Translations under genes and position numbers: made by a program
Assembly (NCBI GenBank): GCA_001730085.1
Contig: MDLB01000079.1
Span: 1-20,140 of the forward strand
Direction of reading: 5' to 3'
Source: PVC group bacterium (ex Bugula neritina AB1)
GTDB lineage: Bacteria; GCA-001730085
Length of the DNA stretch: 20,140 nt
In this document: piece by piece, positions 15,104-20,140 of the stretch
Layout: each line of letters begins with the position of its first letter
Numbering within the stretch: position 1 is the stretch's first letter
Notes under the pieces: model-generated
Databases searched by the model: none
Seen by the model: the letters and a program-made list of their open reading frames with translations, nothing else
What the model was told of the DNA's origin: nothing

Positions 15104-18100
15104 ATGTCGATGGTTGTTTTTAAAAAAGATTTCAATGTGATTAAGCTTCAAAACAAAGAGTTGGTTTTTGATTATTTTCATAATGGTGCATCTTCTAAGA
15201 TAATGGCCAAAGATATTATGCTTAATCAGGTTTGTGGGAACCCTGTGGATGGTAATATCAATAATATTTATTTGAGAGTCTATAAAGGGAAAGACTATCT
15301 TTTTTCTCCTCTTTTGGGTAATACAAAAAAAACAACAGTAACTTTTAGTGAGCGACAAGCTTGCTGGAAAGGCTCCTTTGAGGGAATTTCCTATGAATGT
15401 CAGCTTGTTATAGATCAAGAAAAAGCCGCATGGCAATGGGAAGTGTCTTTATCTAACAATTCATCAAATGAGGTTGAAGTTGACTTGATTTATGCTCAAG
15501 ACTTGGGCTTGTCAACAGAAGGGGCTGTGCGTGTTAATGAGGCTTACTCTAGTCAATACATAGATCACTATGTATTTGAAGATGAATTAGGCTATACCGT
15601 GGCTTCTCGTCAAAACCAACAAACACCTCAAGGACACCCTTTGCTTGTTCAAGGGTGTTTACAAAAGACGGTCGGCTATGTGACGGATGGGTTTGACTTT
15701 TATGGTCTGAATTATAAAAAAACAGGGATTCCGGACGCATTAACGTCGCCTAAACTTTTGTCTGAAAAAAAACAATATGAATTTGCTTTTGTTGGCTTAC
15801 AGTCTGAATCTTTTCTTTTAGCTAAAGAGGAAAAAAAATCTTTGACTTTTTTTGCAGAGATCAAGTTTGATCATCCCGAAGCCACCAAAGAAAAAGACTT
15901 TGCCTTTGTTCAAAAAGCTAGAGATGAGGCTTCTACGCGATCTGAGAAAAAAGATGGTGAATCTTTCGAGAATGTTCCACCGTCTATTTTTGGTGATTTA
16001 AAGATGCTCAATGGGGAAAGCCTTTCTGAAGACGATCTTAATCAGTTTTTCCCAGGTGAACATCGACATGTTGAAAAGACTGGATCGAAGACACTGTCTT
16101 TTTTTTATGGGAATCATCATCATGTCGTTTTAGGAGAAAAAGAACTTTTATGTGAAAGACCCCATGGTCACATTATGCTTAGTGGTAAAAATTTGGACCC
16201 AGGGAACGATCATATATTGAGTACAACAAACTACATGTATGGACTTTTTCATTCACATGCTACGATTGGTAACACATCATTTAATAAGTTTCTAGCTATA
16301 ACAAGATCTCCCTTGAATATCTTTAAATCGAGTGGACAGAGAATCTTTGTTCAGAATAATGGGCAATGGGAGATGCTTGGATTGCCGTCTGCTTATGAGA
16401 TCTCTCCTTCTTTGACAAGATGGATTTATAAGTTAAATATGGCGACGATTTGTGTGGAAGCGTGGGTGTCTCCTCATAGCTCTTCGTGTTATTTAAAAAT
16501 AAAATCGACAGAACCTTTGGAGTTTTTAATTTCCAATCAACACACCGTTGGGAATAATGAGTGGGAAAACACAGCGATTGCAGAAATCGACAGAGATAAA
16601 TCTCTTGTTAAAATCTCTTGTTCATCGGATTGCTTGCTAAAAAACACTTACCCAGAAGCGACTTTTTATATTGGTTCATCCACTCCTGATAAAGTTGAAT
16701 TCATTAGAGCAATGTGTCCCTTAAATGGCGATGAAAAGAGTGATCGATTACCTTATATTATGTTTCGCTCCAAAAAAACCCAAGATTTTGGTTTGATATT
16801 GACAGGAGACCTTTTTTCAAGTGAAAAAGCTGAGCAAAAAGCAAATGAAGACGTTCAAGGAAAGGGTCTTTTACAAGAGGAAGACTATGTTTCTAATATG
16901 TCTTTTTGGTCAAAAGATCTCGGTCAAAAATTTTCTCTTAAACTAGAAAATAGTGACGAAGTATCCAAGCTGGATGATATCATTTTTTGGTATTTTCATA
17001 ATGCAATTATTCACTATCTTGCCCCTCACGGACTTGAACAGTTCAGTGGAGCAGCGTGGGGAGTTAGAGATGTTTGTCAGGGACCTTTGGAGCTGCTTCT
17101 TTCTATGGGGCATACGGATTCGGTTAAAAATATCCTTAGAAAAATATTTAGACAACAGTATTTTCAAACAGCTGATTGGCCACAGTGGTTCATGTTTGAC
17201 CGCTATTTTAAAATACAACATGCTGAGAGTCATGGAGATATCATTGTTTGGCCTCTTTATGCTTTGGGACAATATATTGAAAAAAGCAATGATTTTGATT
17301 TTCTTCAGGAATTACTATCTTTCATTGATAATAAAACTTTTGAAGAGGTTGATCATCAATGTTCGGTGTTGGAACATATTGAAAAGATTGTTGATGCGAT
17401 TGAAAGCAAGTTCATTTCTGGCACTCACTTATCTTCCTATGGAGAAGGCGATTGGGATGACACTTTGCAACCTGCGAATGAAAGTTTGCGAGCAAGAATG
17501 GTTAGTTCGTGGACGGTTTCTTTAACATATCAAGCTTTTGGTAAGTTGGAACAAGCTCTTTCTCGCTCTAAATATGAATCTTTTGCTAAAAGGCTTTCCT
17601 CCCTTAGAGCGTCTATCAAAAAAGACTTTAATGAGCACTTAGTGAAAGATGATGTGGTGAGTGGCTTTGCTTACTTTCAAGAAAAAGGTGATGTAGAAAC
17701 TATGATACATCCTTCAGATCAAAAGCTGGGTTTAAAATATAGACTTCTTCCTATGATCAGGAGTATCATTTCTGAGCTTTTTGAACCTGAGCAGACAAAA
17801 TCACACTTGAAATTGATTGAAAAACATTTATCTTTCCCAGATGGAGTTCATCTAATGGATCAACCTGTGAACTATAAAGGTGGTCCGCGTTTATACTTTA
17901 GACGTGCGGATGAGGCTGCTAATTTTGGTCGAGAAGTGGGAACACAGTATATTCATGCACATATACGTTATATTGAGGCTATGTGTAAAATAGGATCTTC
18001 TAAGAAAGCCTATGAAGCTATTTTTCAAATCATTCCAATAAATATCAAAGAGCATGTTCCCAATGCCTCAATAAGGCAAAGCAATGCTTACTTTAGTAGT

Positions 18101-18544
18101 TCAGATGGGGACTTTAAAGATCGTTACGCAGCGCAAGATCATTTTTCCAGTCTTAAAAAAGGCGACGTGAATGTTAAAGGTGGCTGGAGGATTTATTCAA
18201 GTGGCCCCGGTATCTTTATTAATCAGGTTATTTCGAACTTTTTTGGTGTGAGGCCTTTTTTTGATAAGTGGATCATTGACCCAGTTTTACCGGTATCTAT
18301 GGACAGAGTAACGTTGACTCATTGTATCGAAAATTTTGAGGTTGAGTTTCGCTTTCATATCAAGAAGGGTAAAGAGCAAGGTGTTCAGAAAATCACTGTG
18401 AATAATAAACCTTGTGAAACTTCTAGAGAGAAGAATCCTTACCGCTTAGGTGGTCTTTCGATAAAAAGAGAGGCTCTTAGGTCTGAATTACAGGCAGGAA
18501 AAAATGTTATAGATGTTTTCTTGAATGACTCTGAGACTTATTAA
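15104..18544 (+). CDS. GH94-type glycoside phosphorylase, likely 1,2-beta-oligoglucan phosphorylase
   Basis: 1,146 residues, cytosolic (no signal peptide). The N-terminal half is beta-sandwich-like (NQVCGNPVDGNINNIYLRVY near 45-65). The C-terminal half is an alpha/alpha-six barrel with GH94 landmarks: AAWGVRDVCQ around D656, GEGDWDDTLQP with D783-D786 covering the catalytic acid site, and WRIYSSGPGIF near the end. The length and N-terminal motif fit the sophorose/1,2-beta-oligoglucan phosphorylases, which reversibly split beta-1,2-glucans with phosphate to give glucose 1-phosphate. Specificity is inferred; cellobiose or chitobiose phosphorylases are shorter (about 800). AGGGA (15095-15099) is 4 bases from ATG 15104 and 10 from ATG 15110. 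GTG 15062 lies in a hairpin arm and is unlikely. No glycosyltransferase domain is present. Confidence 0.75.
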   Translation: MSMVVFKKDFNVIKLQNKELVFDYFHNGASSKIMAKDIMLNQVCGNPVDGNINNIYLRVYKGKDYLFSPLLGNTKKTTVTFSERQACWKGSFEGISYECQLVIDQEKAAWQWEVSLSNNSSNEVEVDLIYAQDLGLSTEGAVRVNEAYSSQYIDHYVFEDELGYTVASRQNQQTPQGHPLLVQGCLQKTVGYVTDGFDFYGLNYKKTGIPDALTSPKLLSEKKQYEFAFVGLQSESFLLAKEEKKSLTFFAEIKFDHPEATKEKDFAFVQKARDEASTRSEKKDGESFENVPPSIFGDLKMLNGESLSEDDLNQFFPGEHRHVEKTGSKTLSFFYGNHHHVVLGEKELLCERPHGHIMLSGKNLDPGNDHILSTTNYMYGLFHSHATIGNTSFNKFLAITRSPLNIFKSSGQRIFVQNNGQWEMLGLPSAYEISPSLTRWIYKLNMATICVEAWVSPHSSSCYLKIKSTEPLEFLISNQHTVGNNEWENTAIAEIDRDKSLVKISCSSDCLLKNTYPEATFYIGSSTPDKVEFIRAMCPLNGDEKSDRLPYIMFRSKKTQDFGLILTGDLFSSEKAEQKANEDVQGKGLLQEEDYVSNMSFWSKDLGQKFSLKLENSDEVSKLDDIIFWYFHNAIIHYLAPHGLEQFSGAAWGVRDVCQGPLELLLSMGHTDSVKNILRKIFRQQYFQTADWPQWFMFDRYFKIQHAESHGDIIVWPLYALGQYIEKSNDFDFLQELLSFIDNKTFEEVDHQCSVLEHIEKIVDAIESKFISGTHLSSYGEGDWDDTLQPANESLRARMVSSWTVSLTYQAFGKLEQALSRSKYESFAKRLSSLRASIKKDFNEHLVKDDVVSGFAYFQEKGDVETMIHPSDQKLGLKYRLLPMIRSIISELFEPEQTKSHLKLIEKHLSFPDGVHLMDQPVNYKGGPRLYFRRADEAANFGREVGTQYIHAHIRYIEAMCKIGSSKKAYEAIFQIIPINIKEHVPNASIRQSNAYFSSSDGDFKDRYAAQDHFSSLKKGDVNVKGGWRIYSSGPGIFINQVISNFFGVRPFFDKWIIDPVLPVSMDRVTLTHCIENFEVEFRFHIKKGKEQGVQKITVNNKPCETSREKNPYRLGGLSIKREALRSELQAGKNVIDVFLNDSETY

Positions 18545-18575
18545 AGAGGTAAAAGTCTTTGATTGACCTCTTTTA
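18541..18575 (+). terminator. Terminator-like hairpin at the phosphorylase stop
   Basis: TTAAAGAGGT (18541-18550) and ACCTCTTTTA (18566-18575) pair at 9 of 10 positions around a 15-base loop, with four T in the right arm. It overlaps the TAA stop and the only upstream candidate start (TTG 18563) of the next gene, arguing that translation of that gene starts further downstream. Confidence 0.45.
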
Positions 18576-18616
18576 GGGAGCTTGCATTCCAAAAAGACTT
18601 TGATTGCGGTGCTTTT

Positions 18617-19174
18617 GTGAAAAAAACTTTTTTTTTGTTTGTGACTTTTTTGTCAAAAAAACTTGAAAAACATTCAAAGACGGGAAAGCTTTCCGAAAAA
18701 GTACGTAGGTGGAGTAAAAGCCGTTCGGCGCTTTACTATCTAGGGGCTTTTTCGTTTGCTGAGTCAATAATTTTGCCTGTTCCACCAGACTTTTTTTTGG
18801 TTTTTCTTTGTTTAAACAACCCGAAGAAGCTTTGGTTGTATGTGAGAGTGTGCACCATAGGATCTATTCTTGGAGGTGCGCTTTCCTATGGTTTGGGTTA
18901 TGGTTTTTTTGAAAAAGTAGCAATGCCTATTTTAGATTTTTATCAATCGATGGATAAGTATGCTTTATTAGAGAAAATGTATCAAGAGTATGGTATAGTA
19001 CTTGTTTTTTTCGCAGGCTTAACCCCTTTGCCATATAAGGTTTTTGCGTTTTTTTCAGGGGTTTTTAAAATCGATTTTATGACGTTTGTTTTGGGCTCTT
19101 TGATCAGTCGGGTTTTACGCTTTGCCTTGATTTCTTGGGCACTCATAAAACTTCAAAAAATGAGATCACGATGA
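18617..19174 (+). CDS. YqaA-family (SNARE-associated/DedA-like) inner-membrane protein
   Basis: 185 residues from GTG 18617; an earlier TTG (18563) would add 18 residues but sits inside a hairpin. Several membrane helices follow a basic N-terminus. Family motifs are clear: LGAFSFAESIILPVPPD near 43-59, GSILGGALSYGLGYGFFE, YGIVLVFFAGLTPLPYK and GSLISRVLRFAL. DedA/YqaA proteins are membrane proteins linked to lipid or undecaprenyl phosphate transport and membrane homeostasis; the exact substrate of the YqaA branch is not settled. It follows the phosphorylase closely and may share its transcript in part, although the hairpin between them would reduce read-through. Confidence 0.85.
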   Translation: MKKTFFLFVTFLSKKLEKHSKTGKLSEKVRRWSKSRSALYYLGAFSFAESIILPVPPDFFLVFLCLNNPKKLWLYVRVCTIGSILGGALSYGLGYGFFEKVAMPILDFYQSMDKYALLEKMYQEYGIVLVFFAGLTPLPYKVFAFFSGVFKIDFMTFVLGSLISRVLRFALISWALIKLQKMRSR

Positions 19175-19309
19175 AATATGTGGAGCTCTTTATTAGGGTT
19201 GCTCGGATACTTTTTTAATTAGAAAAAAGCAATATAAAATTTTTTTAAATTTACTATCTAGTAATTATTGTAAATATAAACTTTTATTGACATTTTAAAT
19301 GGATTGAAT

Positions 19310-19858
19310 ATGGAAAATAAAACAAATATAAAAAAGTCATTTGAAGCAAAACCGGTACTTGCTATTTTAGGGATAAGCTTGCTTGCCTTTTTATTTCTCA
19401 TATGGGTGATTTATTTAAAAAAGACTCCCGAGCAAGGAGGAGAGTTTCTTTCTTTTTTACCTTTAGTGAATTGTGGGTTGAATACTTTGAGTGCGATTTC
19501 TGTTATAGGAGCTTTATTTTTTATAAAAAAGAAGAAATATGTCTGGCATGGATCTTTCATGATCGCAGGATTTTTATTTTCCGCTCTTTTTTTTATAAGT
19601 TACTCGATCTATCACTTTTTTCATGGAGATACGCTTTTCACAGGGACAGGTTGGATACGCCCCGTTTATTTTTTTATTTTAATCACGCACATTCTATTGA
19701 CATTGCTGACGGTCCCTTTGATTTTTTGGACTTTCTACTTGGCTTATAGGAGACGATGGGTTAAGCATAGATATTGGGCAAAAATCACTTACCCTCTGTG
19801 GCTATATATCTCTATAACAGGGCTTTTGATATATATTTTCTTAAAATTTTTGTCTTGA
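19310..19858 (+). CDS. DUF420 (CtaM-like) integral membrane protein
   Basis: 182 residues with about five membrane helices (near 15-36, 50-71, 80-100, 117-140 and 158-180). It carries the conserved histidines of DUF420: H80 (VWHGSFM), H102 and H105 (YHFFHG), H127 (ITHILL) and H153 (VKHRYWAK). DUF420 proteins such as CtaM are needed for assembly of heme-copper terminal oxidases in some Gram-positive bacteria; in other bacteria the genes often lie near oxidase genes, but none are seen here. ATG 19310 is preferred over TTG 19304 because family N-termini normally begin just before the first helix; only a weak GGAT precedes it. Set off by 135 AT-rich bases from the YqaA gene, it may have its own promoter. 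Confidence 0.8.
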   Translation: MENKTNIKKSFEAKPVLAILGISLLAFLFLIWVIYLKKTPEQGGEFLSFLPLVNCGLNTLSAISVIGALFFIKKKKYVWHGSFMIAGFLFSALFFISYSIYHFFHGDTLFTGTGWIRPVYFFILITHILLTLLTVPLIFWTFYLAYRRRWVKHRYWAKITYPLWLYISITGLLIYIFLKFLS

Positions 19859-19864
19859 TATGAG

Positions 19865-19887
19865 AGGCTAACTAGCCTGGATTTTTT
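19865..19887 (+). terminator. Rho-independent terminator after the DUF420 gene
   Basis: AGGCT (19865-19869) and AGCCT (19874-19878) form a GC-rich 5-bp stem with an AACT loop; GGA and a T6 run (19882-19887) follow. It begins seven bases after the stop codon, the expected place and direction. Confidence 0.6.
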
Positions 19888-19991
19888 ACAGCTGCTGTAT
19901 CCTTTGTATTTTTTTAACAGCCTAGGATTGAAGTATTGTCTTCGGTAAGCTCATTTTTTCAAGATATAATTGAAGATTTACCTAAAGATAA

Positions 19992-20140
19992 GTCTTAAAT
20001 AATAGAAGCCCTATATTTTTATGTGCGAAAAACAACAGACTTAGGACTAAGCGAACAGCGCCTTACCCTTCTAAGCCTAAGGCAACTAAAAGAAATGAAG
20101 TCTGGGGTACTGATATGACTAAAATTAAAACCTCTTTAGG
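19992..20140 (+). pseudogene. IS3-family transposase (OrfB, DDE integrase core) fragment running off the window
   Basis: Open frame after TAA (19989-19991), about 49 codons, continuing past the window edge. It reads NNRLRTKRTAPYPSKPKA, then NEVWGTDMTKIKTSLG. The WGTDMTKI segment is the start of the rve/DDE integrase core of IS3-family OrfB, containing the first catalytic Asp; the basic stretch before it is the usual linker. The N-terminal helix-turn-helix region expected upstream is not readable in any frame at 19890-19991, so the gene appears 5'-truncated. Whether the rest is intact cannot be seen. Confidence 0.75.

Noticed and set aside
15086-15436. 116-codon frame antisense to the phosphorylase start
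   Set aside because: Composition typical of an antisense shadow, no ribosome binding site, no recognisable motif.
16953-17525. 190-codon forward frame inside the phosphorylase gene
   Set aside because: It is a shifted-frame shadow of the GH94 catalytic region, with no family features of its own.
19287-19309. TTGACA (19287-19292) as the -35 box of the DUF420 gene
   Set aside because: A -10 box at the right distance would fall on or after the ATG at 19310.
1-20140. CRISPR array, tRNA or rRNA genes
   Set aside because: No regularly spaced repeats, cloverleaf-like or rRNA-like sequence was recognised while reading both strands; a tRNAscan or Rfam run was not possible here.

Overview
The window is AT-rich bacterial DNA, apparently from a Gram-negative. 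It carries a prepilin-like protein, the lipid II flippase MurJ, a Bap/LapA-type adhesin with no signal peptide, and a YqaA/DedA-type membrane protein. A secreted kinase-like protein, recombinase fragments and decaying genes suggest a host-associated (perhaps protist- or amoeba-associated) lineage. That is an inference, and I cannot name the organism.

Layout. 1-178: C-terminus and right end of an IS200/IS605-type element with TnpB. 219-248: a terminator-like hairpin. 293-3639: a tight forward gene run of a CdsZ-like coiled-coil/zinc-ribbon protein, a ribonuclease HI-type protein, RsmE (16S rRNA m3U1498 methyltransferase), and a GspG-like pseudopilin that continues into a domain with an HEXXH metallopeptidase motif. 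3785-4585: an exported dienelactone hydrolase-family protein. 4651-5489: a multiply broken gene.

5494-7891 is an accessory island. Two tyrosine-recombinase remnants, both on the minus strand, share a 69-bp perfectly identical 3' end. They bracket a signal-peptide-bearing kinase-fold protein (minus strand), a broken treble-clef zinc-ribbon gene and a tandemly duplicated promoter/start segment. An unrecognised gene tail follows at 7712-7891.

8241-12707 encodes a 1,488-residue adhesin: a BapA-prefix-like N-terminus, a hydrophobic/glycine-rich hinge, then four large repeats that alternate a beta-sandwich, a helical segment and (in three of them) a cadherin-like segment. 12939-14492 (minus) is murJ. 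14543-15018 has no convincing gene. 15104-18544 encodes a large GH94-type glycoside phosphorylase, most like 1,2-beta-oligoglucan phosphorylase, preceded by a 20-bp-stem hairpin. It is followed by a YqaA/DedA-type membrane protein and a DUF420/CtaM-like membrane protein. The window ends inside an IS3-family transposase fragment (19992-20140).

The most unusual items are the pseudopilin-metallopeptidase chimera, the recombinase-bracketed secreted kinase-like protein, and the Bap-like repeat protein that lacks visible RTX repeats.
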